From contig NZ_JADEYS010000006.1 in assembly GCF_015209595.1 (NCBI RefSeq), positions 1 through 64,000 on the forward strand: a stretch of DNA of 64,000 nucleotides. The letters are read 5' to 3'. A program made the position numbers and the translations under genes. Below are positions 54,274-63,214 of this stretch, one piece after another (the first letter of the stretch is position 1; every line of letters begins with the position of its first letter). The notes beneath the pieces are model-generated. The model was not told the origin of the DNA. It did not search any database and was given only the letters and a program-made list of their open reading frames with translations. The stretch is from Pontibacterium sinense. GTDB taxonomy: Bacteria > Pseudomonadota > Gammaproteobacteria > Pseudomonadales > Balneatricaceae.

Positions 54274-54700
54274 AGCTGTTGCCAACAAGACCATTGATGA
54301 ACTGAGCCGAATTGCAGGTGCGCCAAACGGACGGGCCGTCCAAACGGCGCAAGGCGAAGACGAAGTGTCTGACGCTCAGCTTGCTCAATGGGTAGCGCCC
54401 CAAATGAGCGAGCCGTCTAAACGGGGTAAACAGTCAGGATGAGCGAGCCGCCCAACCTGACAGCCCGGAAGACGAAGTGCGTCAAATAGGCCAGTGGCTG
54501 AAATGACGCAAGATCAACTGAGTCAAAGTGTCCTGGGGACAAAACGACTCAAGACCATTGATGAACTGAATCGAATCGCTACCTGCCAAAATGAGCCAGT
54601 GGCCCAAATTAGCACCCCTGAGGAAGACGAAGTGTCTGACGCTCAGCTTGCTCAATGGTGGCTGGACTTCGGCATCACCCTATTGATACCCCACACCATA
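54274..54700 (+). pseudogene. Decayed repeat-coding region, two to three units
   Basis: Units read KTIDELSRIAGA...GEDEVSDAQLAQW (about 54292-54390) and KTIDELNRIATCQNEPVAQI...EEDEVSDAQLAQWW (about 54552-54665). Each is closed by stops or frame changes. The last unit loses coding character at a TGATACCCCACACC repeat (54684). They look like leftovers of one multi-repeat protein, related to the fragments at 53.1-53.3 kb. Confidence 0.45.
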
Positions 54701-54960
54701 GGGAAAAGAATATCACTTTCCTTAGTCCCTCCCTCAGTAGACTCAGCGTTCCCTGTGTCTCCTTTCTCCAGACTCCCGGTATACCTTCCAATCCCGCCCG
54801 TGGTTATACCAAGGGTCTGGTTGCTGACCTACAGCACTCCTTTGGTTATCGCTGCGTAAGACCTTTGCTTTGGTGTCTCTCTCCCATCCCGGCAAAGGCA
54901 GCAGCAAACCATAAACCCTTTTGTTTTACAGATTTGATACCACTTTCAGGAGCCAGCCCA

Positions 54961-55149
54961 ATGTCTGACTGTAAGTCCTACCTAAGGCACGACCCTACAA
55001 CCAGTGCCGCTGTTATCCGGCTACCTGCTCGCTACTGGGCCATCATTGAGAAGCGTCAAGCTGAGCTTGCTGATGAGCTTAATGTAAAGCGTGTAGCCAG
55101 ACCCTTAGCCCTTCTAAACATCCTTGAGTCTTACCGTGACTCTCACTAA
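54961..55149 (+). CDS. Small island protein, possibly ribbon-helix-helix-like
   Basis: 62 residues from the ATG at 54961, preceded by AGGAG; a long upstream frame extension lacks coding character. SAAVIRLPARYWAIIEKRQAEL resembles short DNA-binding regulators of phage islands. First of six closely spaced small genes. Confidence 0.55.
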   Translation: MSDCKSYLRHDPTTSAAVIRLPARYWAIIEKRQAELADELNVKRVARPLALLNILESYRDSH

Positions 55150-55166
55150 CCCATTAAGGAGAAACC

Positions 55167-55526
55167 ATGACCCTATCCATTAATCCAACTACCCCTGAAT
55201 ATTACGACTCCCTTGGTCTGACACATACAGAGCGTCAGCAGATGGAAGCAATTAACAACATGACTGACGATGAATGTGGTGTCCTTGTACGCCAAGCCAT
55301 ACAGGATGATGCTGATCAAGAGTTCATCCAAAGCTGGGAGCAAACAGAGCGCATGAATGACCATGTGGTCCAGCGTTTATCTAATGGCAGCTCTGTTGTT
55401 GGTGGTGCATTGCAGCCTAATGCCCTAGTGACCATTGGTGGCATTGAGATGACCGTACAGCAAGCCGTTGACGCGGGTGTCTACTCCTCTGATGTCTTCG
55501 GTATGCACACGGCTGACATGGAGTAA
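55167..55526 (+). CDS. Hypothetical island protein (119 aa)
   Basis: AAGGAG precedes the ATG. Acidic and helical at the N-terminus (TDDECGVLVRQAIQDDADQE) with a hydrophobic, Val-rich C-terminal half. Not recognised. 17 bp after the preceding gene. Confidence 0.6.
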   Translation: MTLSINPTTPEYYDSLGLTHTERQQMEAINNMTDDECGVLVRQAIQDDADQEFIQSWEQTERMNDHVVQRLSNGSSVVGGALQPNALVTIGGIEMTVQQAVDAGVYSSDVFGMHTADME

Positions 55527-55530
55527 GTAG

Positions 55531-55704
55531 ATGGTCATTGATTATGAGAAAGAGCGTATGGAGGCGCTACGTTCACTGGGTATCGACCCGGACTCAAAGC
55601 CTCGCAATGAGGCTAAGCGTCTCCCTGTTAGGCATCAATCCCAACTGAATAAAGCAATCGCTGAAGTCTACACAGACCTCGGCTTACCTCTACCAACTGA
55701 ATAA
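55531..55704 (+). CDS. Hypothetical island protein (57 aa)
   Basis: MVIDYEKERMEALRSLGIDP then a basic middle and ending PLPTE. Starts 4 bp after the preceding stop and is followed after 13 bp by the next gene, so translation is probably coupled. Not recognised. Confidence 0.5.
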   Translation: MVIDYEKERMEALRSLGIDPDSKPRNEAKRLPVRHQSQLNKAIAEVYTDLGLPLPTE

Positions 55705-55717
55705 GGAGCATGACCAA

Positions 55718-56233
55718 ATGAATGTAAACGAAGTAAAGCAGTACCTGAGTGATGTCGATATGCCAGCAAAGGGACAGGCCCTTGAGGCTATCGTGGACAA
55801 TCTACACCAGACTTATGGTTCAACCCGTGTAGGGAGTTCTGTGCAGCAGCTTGGGAACGCAGCGCCTCTGTATGTTAAATCAGGTGCTGTTGCTCATCTG
55901 GTCGATAACGCTAATGATTTGGTCATGGCTTGCCGTGGCATTAAGCAACGCTTGGATGCACTAAAAGGTGCTGAGCCTATTGTCCTGAAAAGTGCTACCA
56001 AAAGCCGTTACCTGTCAGACATTACCAAATTGCTGAATTATGAGTTCGATGATGCTGGAAAGTTTAAACGTAAGCTTACGGCTGCTGGTGGCTATAAAAT
56101 TACTGCTGACCCGGACACTCGCTCACAGTCACGACAAGGGGATAAGCTGATGGATGACCTGATGTCCACTGATGAAGCCCGACAGTTGAAGGGTGTCAAA
56201 GCTCTGCGTGACCTCCTGATATACGAAGGCTAA
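55718..56233 (+). CDS. Hypothetical island protein (171 aa)
   Basis: AAGGAG precedes the ATG. Mainly helical and charged; no signal or TM segment. C-terminal half contains TADPDTRSQSRQGDKLMDDL. No known domain was recognised; position suggests part of the small-gene operon. Confidence 0.6.
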   Translation: MNVNEVKQYLSDVDMPAKGQALEAIVDNLHQTYGSTRVGSSVQQLGNAAPLYVKSGAVAHLVDNANDLVMACRGIKQRLDALKGAEPIVLKSATKSRYLSDITKLLNYEFDDAGKFKRKLTAAGGYKITADPDTRSQSRQGDKLMDDLMSTDEARQLKGVKALRDLLIYEG

Positions 56234-56345
56234 GCCGCTTTTCATCAGCCCCTTACCAAACCCTTCCTAAATACAGAACGCCCGTCTCAGTGGCGTTTTG
56301 CCCTCATTTTGCCCCACCAATTGACCACCAAAGGAGGATGACCCT

Positions 56346-56504
56346 ATGTCCTTACGCAAAGCCATTGATGATAAGTGTAAAGAGTGTATTTACTGCCCAT
56401 TGTCTAAAGGCACTTGGCGGCAACAAGTCGCTGACTGTGCTTCTACTCAATGCCCCTTGTACGATGTGCGCCCGAAGTCTAACGCTAAGAAGCAGGGAGG
56501 CTGA
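56346..56504 (+). CDS. Small Cys-rich (zinc-knuckle-like) island protein
   Basis: 52 residues: LRKAIDDKCKECIYCPLSKG then TWRQQVADCASTQCPLYDVR. The CxxC ... C...C spacing, with GTWRQQV in between, is a motif I have seen in marine phages and islands. AAAGGAGG precedes it. Function unknown, perhaps nucleic-acid binding. Next gene starts 3 bp later. Confidence 0.6.
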   Translation: MSLRKAIDDKCKECIYCPLSKGTWRQQVADCASTQCPLYDVRPKSNAKKQGG

Positions 56505-56507
56505 CGC

Positions 56508-56693
56508 ATGGCTGAATCATTGTCTGTTGTCTTGCCAATAAGGAGGCAGAGTTCACGTAAACAGAGAAGTAGGAAAAGACAGGTGTATTGTCAGAGCAAA
56601 GGTTTATACGGCTCTGCGATGTTGCAGTCATTCCGTGGACTTCCTGAAGCGTGGGCGATTGCTCTGCGCGCTGAGTATGACACTCGAATTTAG
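56508..56693 (+). CDS. Small basic island protein
   Basis: 61 residues with a strongly basic stretch (RRQSSRKQRSRKRQVYCQSK). GGGAGG upstream. Its stop lies at the right-end arm repeats, so it is the last island gene. Probably nucleic-acid binding. Confidence 0.5.
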   Translation: MAESLSVVLPIRRQSSRKQRSRKRQVYCQSKGLYGSAMLQSFRGLPEAWAIALRAEYDTRI

Positions 56694-56714
56694 TACACAA
56701 TTTAGTACACACGG
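56687..56714. repeat. Paired arm-type repeats, right end of island
   Basis: TTAGTACACAA TT TAGTACACA, matching the pair at 49428-49454. Lies 95 bp inside the right direct repeat. Confidence 0.5.
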
Positions 56715-56808
56715 CTTGTCAGGAGGGGAGACCCTGAGTGTATAATCAGACCACAACTTGAACCGTTTGTGCGTTAGGTTAACACCGCTGGAACCCGCAT
56801 GGTCTCTA

Positions 56809-56910
56809 CCTCCCGCAACGATAAACCGTGAACCTGGTCAGGCCCGGAAGGGAGCAGCCACAGCGGTGGATTCGTGTGCCGGGATGTGGCTGGTGGGGTC
56901 ACCCCCAGTT
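56809..56910 (+). repeat. attR: 102-bp copy of the ffs 3' part
   Basis: Identical to 49280-49381. The sequence upstream lacks the 5' arm needed to form the outer SRP RNA stem (no GGTGGCCC-like strand), so this copy cannot make a complete SRP RNA. It marks the right border of the island. Confidence 0.9.
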
Positions 56911-57147
56911 TTCCTCTCTTGCTTCCTCGTTCCATCATTCTGAAGTTTCCCTACTGTCTGTTTTTATTCGAATTTTATCTCTGAACACCCGCATTCGTTG
57001 TCATTATTTCAACTGAAATATGGATTCTGACGTTTCAGGCGCGAGTGGAGATCGTACGTTGGCGTAGCTTGCTACCGGCTGAACAAAACGTCCATCGTCT
57101 CAAGGTACTGCAAAATGTACGTCTGTTCGCCGAGCGATCTTAGCTAT

Positions 57148-57903
57148 TTATATAAAAAACAGCAGTTTGATGGCGCTAATCAGTGGTACAGCCACCATTA
57201 GCAACTTCAGATATTTATGCTTGGAGCGGTGCATGATTCCGGCGCCGAGATATGCGCCGAGAATGTTGCCGATCATCATCGACAGCCCTAACGTCCACCA
57301 GACGTACCCACCGAAGATCAGCATCGTTAGCGCGGTGGTATTGATGACGACCATCATCGGTTTACTGTTGGTGACCGCTTGTTTCAGGTTGTAGCCACGA
57401 AACGCGGTAAACGCGCTGATAACCATCGGGCCGGTGCCGGGTCCGAATAGCCCACCGTAAAATCCTGCGCTGCTGCCGATTGTTGAGTGGAATAACCAGC
57501 CGGGGATTTTGCCGTTATTTTGACCTTTTTTTACCCGTGGCAACAGCGCCATATAGAGGGCGATACCGATCATCAGATAGGGGATAACTTGCTCAAGTTT
57601 CCCGGTTGACGAAAGATGCTGCAGAAAGCTCACCCCGAGACAGGTTGTGATCAATGCAAAGATCAGGGCGGGCCAGTTGCTTCGCAGATCCAGAAAACCG
57701 TTGCGAAGATAGTGCAGGGATGACGTTAAGGTTCCAGCGGTATTTTGGAGCTTGTTGATTGCTATGGCATTGATCGGTGGAACGCCCGCCATGAGCAATA
57801 CAGGGACCATTAACATACCGCCACCACCGGCAATCGCATTCAGTATGCCGGTAAAGAATGAAGTGATAATTAGAAAGATAAAGAGTGTCGTGGATATCTC
57901 CAT
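57148..57903 (-). CDS. TSUP family (TauE/SafE) transporter
   Basis: About 251 residues from the ATG at 57903; a longer frame starts at 57996 without TM character. NAIAGGGGMLMVPVLL and FGPGTGPMVISAF repeats are TSUP hallmarks, about 8 TM helices. Predicted exporter of sulfite, sulfoacetate or related anions. Confidence 0.83.
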   Translation of the reverse strand: MEISTTLFIFLIITSFFTGILNAIAGGGGMLMVPVLLMAGVPPINAIAINKLQNTAGTLTSSLHYLRNGFLDLRSNWPALIFALITTCLGVSFLQHLSSTGKLEQVIPYLMIGIALYMALLPRVKKGQNNGKIPGWLFHSTIGSSAGFYGGLFGPGTGPMVISAFTAFRGYNLKQAVTNSKPMMVVINTTALTMLIFGGYVWWTLGLSMMIGNILGAYLGAGIMHRSKHKYLKLLMVAVPLISAIKLLFFI

Positions 57904-58374
57904 GTTGGGTTTCTCATATGAGTTACGTTCGGGGGTGAAACGGTGGGAGTTGCTCGGGACATGAGGGGATTGTGTAGCGAGGAAAAACCGCATCAACCTC
58001 TTTAAATATAAGCCAAAATAAGCACTTACGCCTGAAATTGGTTCACATTAGCCAAATCGAGAGCGGATTTGGTCATCAGTTTTAGGTGTTGTTTTGTGTA
58101 TTTTGAACTCCTTTTCTCGCCTTAAAAGTTACGCTCAGAAATCGTGAATTTTGCGTATCTGTAGCATTCAATCGGCGAGAGTTTTATGAACATCAGTCAA
58201 AGCGGACGATTACTCTTTGGCTTAGTCTTCAATGTCCGTTTGAGAAGAGTTTGTAGCAGTGGAATGGGGGAAAAGAGAAAGTGTTGATGTGCCGTGTGGA
58301 TGTTTTCTTAGCGTGGGTGGAAAACATAGCCCACGGAGCCTGTTGCCCCGGGGCTTTCTGAAGGTCGTTTGTTG
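57904..58374. other. Intergenic region between TSUP and NhaC genes
   Basis: Contains an upstream frame extension of the TSUP gene without coding character. A GCCCCGGGGC palindrome (about 58347-58356) lies beyond the NhaC stop. No gene, RNA or promoter could be assigned. Confidence 0.3.
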
Positions 58375-59679
58375 TTAGCCTTTGGGTTTGCCGATCACAA
58401 TGGAAATGATCGCCGCGATACCCAGTAATCCGCAGTAATAGATTGAGCCGACCAGAGCGAGTGGCGACAGTTGGGCAATCGATGCTGCCAATAGAACTTG
58501 TGCGCCGTAGGGAATGAACCCCTGTACAACACAGGAGAAAATATCCATTAGGCTGGCACTGCGTTTAGGATCAACGCCATAACGGCTGGCAATATCTTTA
58601 GCCAATGAGCCACTCAATACAATCGCCACGGTATTGTTCGCTGTGGCCATATTGGTCAGCGCAACGGCGGCACCAATGCTGATCTCTCCAGAACGCGGTG
58701 ATGGTTCGGTGTCGTGTTTGCGGCGTGTCAGACGGTCAATGATACCTGCGATATATTCCACACCTCCGCGTGCTTTCATCAACGCACCCAGGCCACCAAT
58801 CAACATGGAGAGAATCATAATCTCCTGCATGCCCGTATAACCGGCATAGATGTCTTTGGACAGCTGAGCGACCGTGTAATCCGGGAGTTGACTCATCCCA
58901 ATCACCCCAGCCATCACAATGCCGCTCAATAGCACCAGCATGACATTCAGTCCACTCAGTGCCATCACTAATACCGCTACGTAGGGCAATACCAACAGCA
59001 GGTTGATCTCTTCTTTGGCGGCTACACTTCCGCTTCCCCCGAGGGAAAAGAGCAATCCCAGTGTCAGTAGGGCGGCGGGTATCGCAATTTTTGCGTTGAG
59101 GCGGAATTTGTCACGCATCTCACAACCTTGTGTCCGGGTTGCGGCGATAGTGGTATCGGAGATGATTGATAGGTTGTCACCAAACATCGCACCTCCGACA
59201 ACGGTGCCGGCAGCCAGGGCTACATCGATCCCTGTGGCGTCTGATACACCGACGGCAATGGGGGCCATCGCAGCAATGGTACCCATAGAGGTGCCCATCG
59301 CGGTGGCAATAAACGCACTGATCATAAACAGGCCTGGCAGTACCAGTGGGTCCGGGATCAGACTCAGACCCAGGCTGACCGTGGCGTCGACTCCACCAAT
59401 GGCTTTGGCGACACTGGCAAAGCCGCCTGCCAGCAGGTAGATCACCACCATGGTGATGATGGTGTTATCTCCAATTCCTTTAATAAAGGTTTCGATCCGA
59501 TCATTCAGTGGACCTTTTGCCAGCAGCATGGCCAGCACAATGGCTGGCAGGATCGCGACGGGAGCGGAGATCTGATAGAAGGCAAACTCAACAGCTTGAT
59601 TCTGGTAGTAGATGCCACTGCCAATAAACATGGCGAGAAACAGTATCAGTGGTAACAGAGCGACGGGTGACGCTTTCAT
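58375..59679 (-). CDS. NhaC family Na+/H+ antiporter
   Basis: 434 residues, about 11 TM helices. Conserved stretches FIATAMGTSMGTIAAMAPIA, GGAMFGDNLSIISDTTIAAT and ATANNTVAIVLSG are typical NhaC/SLC-like. It exchanges sodium for protons or a related substrate. Preceded by an approximately 140-nt 5' leader with several stems. Confidence 0.83.
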   Translation of the reverse strand: MKASPVALLPLILFLAMFIGSGIYYQNQAVEFAFYQISAPVAILPAIVLAMLLAKGPLNDRIETFIKGIGDNTIITMVVIYLLAGGFASVAKAIGGVDATVSLGLSLIPDPLVLPGLFMISAFIATAMGTSMGTIAAMAPIAVGVSDATGIDVALAAGTVVGGAMFGDNLSIISDTTIAATRTQGCEMRDKFRLNAKIAIPAALLTLGLLFSLGGSGSVAAKEEINLLLVLPYVAVLVMALSGLNVMLVLLSGIVMAGVIGMSQLPDYTVAQLSKDIYAGYTGMQEIMILSMLIGGLGALMKARGGVEYIAGIIDRLTRRKHDTEPSPRSGEISIGAAVALTNMATANNTVAIVLSGSLAKDIASRYGVDPKRSASLMDIFSCVVQGFIPYGAQVLLAASIAQLSPLALVGSIYYCGLLGIAAIISIVIGKPKG

Positions 59680-59836
59680 CAGTGGTTCCTGAATATAGAT
59701 GCCGATCGGGCAGTATTCCTGTCAGTCCGGTGACTTGTGGTGCCGGACGCGAGGGAGCGCGAACGATGGGATTGCCATCAGCACTCAATGAGCTGTAACG
59801 GGCATTAGTGTGACGTTACAGAAGGCGGTGATTATA
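59680..59836 (-). promoter_or_regulatory. Possible structured 5' leader of the NhaC gene
   Basis: On the minus strand a TATAAT box (59831-59836) suggests a start near 59824. Stems follow: CTGTAACG/CGTTACAG (59793-59821), a weak TGG/CCA stem, and GTCCGG/CCGGAC (59725-59748), before AGGAA and the ATG. The length and stems fit a cis-acting RNA, but I could not match it to a known riboswitch. Confidence 0.35.
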
Positions 59837-59960
59837 AGGATTAGGTGGAATAGCGCTAAGAAGGAATTATTATTAAATATTTCTTTTGGTTATATTGTTT
59901 TGTGCTTTTAATTCTATTTTGAAATATGGTGTTGTGTACTGATGTTTGGATGGCATAAAG

Positions 59961-59997
59961 GAAACCCGCCACAGGCAGGGGAGCCGTAGCGGGTTTC
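59961..59997 (-). terminator. Terminator of the porin gene
   Basis: GAAACCCGC / GCGGGTTTC stem, with CTTTAT following on the minus strand, directly beyond the porin stop. Confidence 0.7.
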
Positions 59998-60015
59998 TGC
60001 TGACTTTAGCCTAAA

Positions 60016-61164
60016 TTAGAAGCTGTAGTTAGCGATCAAGCGCACTTCGTTGATGTCGTTGTAAGCATCCGCTTCAACGTGAGACAAGCGCATACGCAGA
60101 GACAGACCGGTCAATTCACCAGACTGCAGCGTGTATTTCAGCTCTGCGTTGGTTTCAGCTTCGTCAACGTCGGTGCCGCCGTTGTCGTACTCACCCCATG
60201 TGTGGCGAACCATGGCTTTCAGGCCCTGAATATCGGCAAACGCGTAGTCAGCACGGATCTGGAAGGAATCTTCATCTTTGTTGTTGAAGTCCATGATCTG
60301 AACAGCGTTCCAGGTCACCAGGCCGTTGTCATCGTTGCCGCCCCAAGTGTAGCCGTAAGCGGTGTCTCCACCGACGGTCTGGAAAGAGCCGGTCAGCGCC
60401 AGATTACCGAAAGAGTACTGAGCGGCCAGGTTGGTCAACGTAGCGTCCTGTGTGTTGCTACCTTCGCCTTCGCTGTCGTAGTGATGGAAATCAATCAGCA
60501 GCTGGTCAGTGGTGTAAGCCACATTGAAGTAAGCCTGAGACAGGAAGTCATCGGATTCACCGTATGCTGCGTGCAGACTGATGCCGTTGTCCAGCTTAGT
60601 GCCACCGCCAATCAGTACTAGGCCGTCAGAATCAGTACCGTATTTCTCGAAAGATGCATCGGTTTTAGCAGATGCACGATCACTGTACAGCGCGTACAAA
60701 TCAACGTCTGCTAAGTTGCCAGACAGTTTAACTGCCTGAGTAGACGATGGCGTCGCGCGGGAATCGGAGTCGTTCAGCAGAGGGGTGTTAACAACCCAGC
60801 GGCCCAGACGTACAGACGCGTTTTCAGCCAGTTTTACGTCAGCAAATATCTGACCCAGTTTAGCGTAGCTGTTGCTGTTAGAGCTCAGCAGACCGGTAGA
60901 CTGGTCGTCGCCGTGGCCGTCCAGTTTCACGTTTGCGAACAGGGACGCGCCAATTGCGATGCGGTCAGTCAGCTCGTTGGTGTAATCAACGCGGATTGCC
61001 TGAGTCAGCGCAACGCGGTTAGGTGCGGAGCCTTCAGAGAAGTCGCGATTGAAGTAGAAGGTGCGCAGATCAACATTCAGGTCAGCCAGCGCTGCTGGTG
61101 CCTGAGTTGCAGCAGTCGCTGCCACGATTGCAATAGGGAGAAGTTTCTTGGACACGTTAGCCAT
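60016..61164 (-). CDS. Outer-membrane porin (OprD-like)
   Basis: About 382 residues from the ATG at 61164 (AGGA upstream). Signal peptide ends at PAALADLNV; the mature part has the barrel pattern of alternating strands and acidic loops, and ends in Phe (RLIANYSF). Strong codon bias suggests high expression. Substrate specificity unknown. Confidence 0.8.
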   Translation of the reverse strand: MANVSKKLLPIAIVAATAATQAPAALADLNVDLRTFYFNRDFSEGSAPNRVALTQAIRVDYTNELTDRIAIGASLFANVKLDGHGDDQSTGLLSSNSNSYAKLGQIFADVKLAENASVRLGRWVVNTPLLNDSDSRATPSSTQAVKLSGNLADVDLYALYSDRASAKTDASFEKYGTDSDGLVLIGGGTKLDNGISLHAAYGESDDFLSQAYFNVAYTTDQLLIDFHHYDSEGEGSNTQDATLTNLAAQYSFGNLALTGSFQTVGGDTAYGYTWGGNDDNGLVTWNAVQIMDFNNKDEDSFQIRADYAFADIQGLKAMVRHTWGEYDNGGTDVDEAETNAELKYTLQSGELTGLSLRMRLSHVEADAYNDINEVRLIANYSF

Positions 61165-61570
61165 GATGTTCAATCCTGATTTATCGTCACTGTCTTTTTA
61201 TATTTAGTACTGGCCTCCAGGTGCAGCTGGGAAGCAGTGTATAGCTTCAAACGATGAGCCGTATTTCATTAAATGAATGAGCATTCATCTATGGAGCGAA
61301 TCGGAGAATAGCACCTTTTATGTTGTCGTATATGAAAATATTGATTCAATACGAAACTTTTGTGGTGTTGTTGTGCTAGTGAGGTTGCTTCTATATGTAT
61401 TTGTGTAATGCACTGCTTATAAGTGCTTGATGATATAAGGCTTTGGGATGGATCTCAGTGTGGCACTTAGAATGCGCATATGGGAAACATGGGTGAATTG
61501 AAAGCGAGTTTCAATTCTGGTGCGTAGGAGGGTGCTCAGTTAGAGAAAGAGAGGTTTTTATCAGTTAAAG
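61165..61570. other. Upstream region of the porin gene
   Basis: AT-rich, no gene. Probably holds the porin promoter and regulatory sites; none could be identified with confidence. Confidence 0.3.
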
Positions 61571-62959
61571 TCACGTGCTTATTAGATGAGGAGAAAAGGC
61601 TATAGCGCGATTCTTGCCTGTTCTCTTCGCTTCATAAAGTGCAATGTCTGCGTTATTTAACATGTCCTCAAAGCATTCGCTGCGTTGAAGTGTCGCAGTG
61701 CCAAGGCTGGCCGATAAATTCACCTGTTGATAATCAATAGATAGAGTGCGACAAAGCTCAAACCGAATGCGTTCTGCAACAACTGCAACTTCACAAACAT
61801 CGCATTCAGGCAGGACAACGACAAATTCTTCCCCACCAAAGCGACCGACCAAATCACAGCCTCGTACCGCATGTTCTATAAAGTCGGTTGATTCCTGAAG
61901 GACTTGATCCCCGGTCAAATGGCCGTAGCGGTCATTGATCAATTTGAAGCTATCCAGGTCAATCATGATCAGCGAAAGTGGATGGTTATAGCGTTGGGCG
62001 CGTTGTACCTCTTGTGCCCCCATTTCCTGAATGCGCTGACGATTATAAACCCGGGTGAGTGAGTCCCGTGTGGCCTTGGTATGTAGGTGTTGCCATTGCA
62101 ATACAAGAATACCCGCCAATACTCCGACCACTACAGAGCCGACCATGCCGACTAAGCTGAACATCAGCATCTCCCAGCGACGGGATATGCGTGAAAGATC
62201 AACTGAGGCTGCAAGTTGCCAGTATCCCCCGGGAACGGGAATTGTGTGAGTGACTACGGGCTGTTTAAACACATCAGGGCTTCCGAAAAAGACACCTCCT
62301 TGTGCGCCCAAGCCATCAGTGCCACGGATAGCGTAGCGGGTCATGGTATCGCTTTCTTCCGAAACGATCTCCGACAGCAGTCGATTGACGTCCAGGATTA
62401 AAGTAATAAACCCCCAGAACTGTTCTCCATCATGCTGGCCATCTGGAGAAATAAAAATAGGCTTACGTGCTATGGCTCCATAGCCGCCTTCGATCAGGTT
62501 TACGGGGCCTGCCAGTCGGAAGCGTTGACTGCGGATCGTTTCTTCTACGACTTTGCGTTGTCCAGGCAGTGATCGTAAATCAAGCCCAATAATGGCGTTG
62601 TCTTCAGAATGTGGATAAACCAGCTTGATTACGGCATTAGGGGCGACTTCAACTTGTTTAATTGTCGGGCGTTGATCCAGTAAGGGTTTCACCAATTGTT
62701 GAAAGTCGTTGTAGCTTGGGTTGGGTGCCAGACGTAATAAGCCTTCAACTGCATCTATGACGATCAGGTTTTCGGCGAGGGCTTTGCCAAGAATAGCTTT
62801 ATATTGCCCAGCATGTTCAGACGCATGGCTGACGCTCATTGAACGCTGCCAACGGTACTCAGCGTAGGTCATGAGTAATGTGACCGTCATTGCAATACAG
62901 CAGGTGACAACACCTACCAGTATTGGGAAAAAGCTCGAACGGTTTCGTTGAATACCCAT
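61571..62959 (-). CDS. CHASE-domain diguanylate cyclase
   Basis: 462 residues. TM1 (about 10-32), periplasmic CHASE domain (about 60-230), TM2 (about 265-290), then GGDEF with RFGGEEFVVVLPE (GGEEF active site) and SLGTATLQRSECFEDML. No EAL domain. Predicted c-di-GMP synthase sensing a periplasmic ligand. Confidence 0.86.
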   Translation of the reverse strand: MGIQRNRSSFFPILVGVVTCCIAMTVTLLMTYAEYRWQRSMSVSHASEHAGQYKAILGKALAENLIVIDAVEGLLRLAPNPSYNDFQQLVKPLLDQRPTIKQVEVAPNAVIKLVYPHSEDNAIIGLDLRSLPGQRKVVEETIRSQRFRLAGPVNLIEGGYGAIARKPIFISPDGQHDGEQFWGFITLILDVNRLLSEIVSEESDTMTRYAIRGTDGLGAQGGVFFGSPDVFKQPVVTHTIPVPGGYWQLAASVDLSRISRRWEMLMFSLVGMVGSVVVGVLAGILVLQWQHLHTKATRDSLTRVYNRQRIQEMGAQEVQRAQRYNHPLSLIMIDLDSFKLINDRYGHLTGDQVLQESTDFIEHAVRGCDLVGRFGGEEFVVVLPECDVCEVAVVAERIRFELCRTLSIDYQQVNLSASLGTATLQRSECFEDMLNNADIALYEAKRTGKNRAIAFSPHLIST

Positions 62960-63176
62960 ACAGCTGCACTCGTTGGGACGGGTTACTCAATTAAGTATAG
63001 ATCACTCAAGAATTTTTGAAGTATGATTTTTTTTCTATCATATTGTTTTTCAATATATTAATGAAAAACACCTGTTTGAATTCGAGAAGGATTGTTGTGT
63101 GTGACGATGACGTTTTGATTTTCTCAGGAAGAAAACCGGAGAGCTTGAGAGAGGGGGTTGAGAGACTTGGAATAAA

Positions 63177-63204
63177 ACAGGGGCCTTAAAAAGGCCCCAA
63201 AGAG
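63177..63204. terminator. Rho-independent hairpin
   Basis: GGGGCCTT-AAAA-AAGGCCCC, with flanking T or A tracts, just beyond the small gene at 63215. Confidence 0.7.
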
Positions 63205-63214
63205 AGGTGTGCTC

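Noticed and set aside
56809-56910. Second functional SRP RNA gene
   Set aside because: The 5' strand of the outer stem is missing, so this is an integration scar, not an RNA gene.
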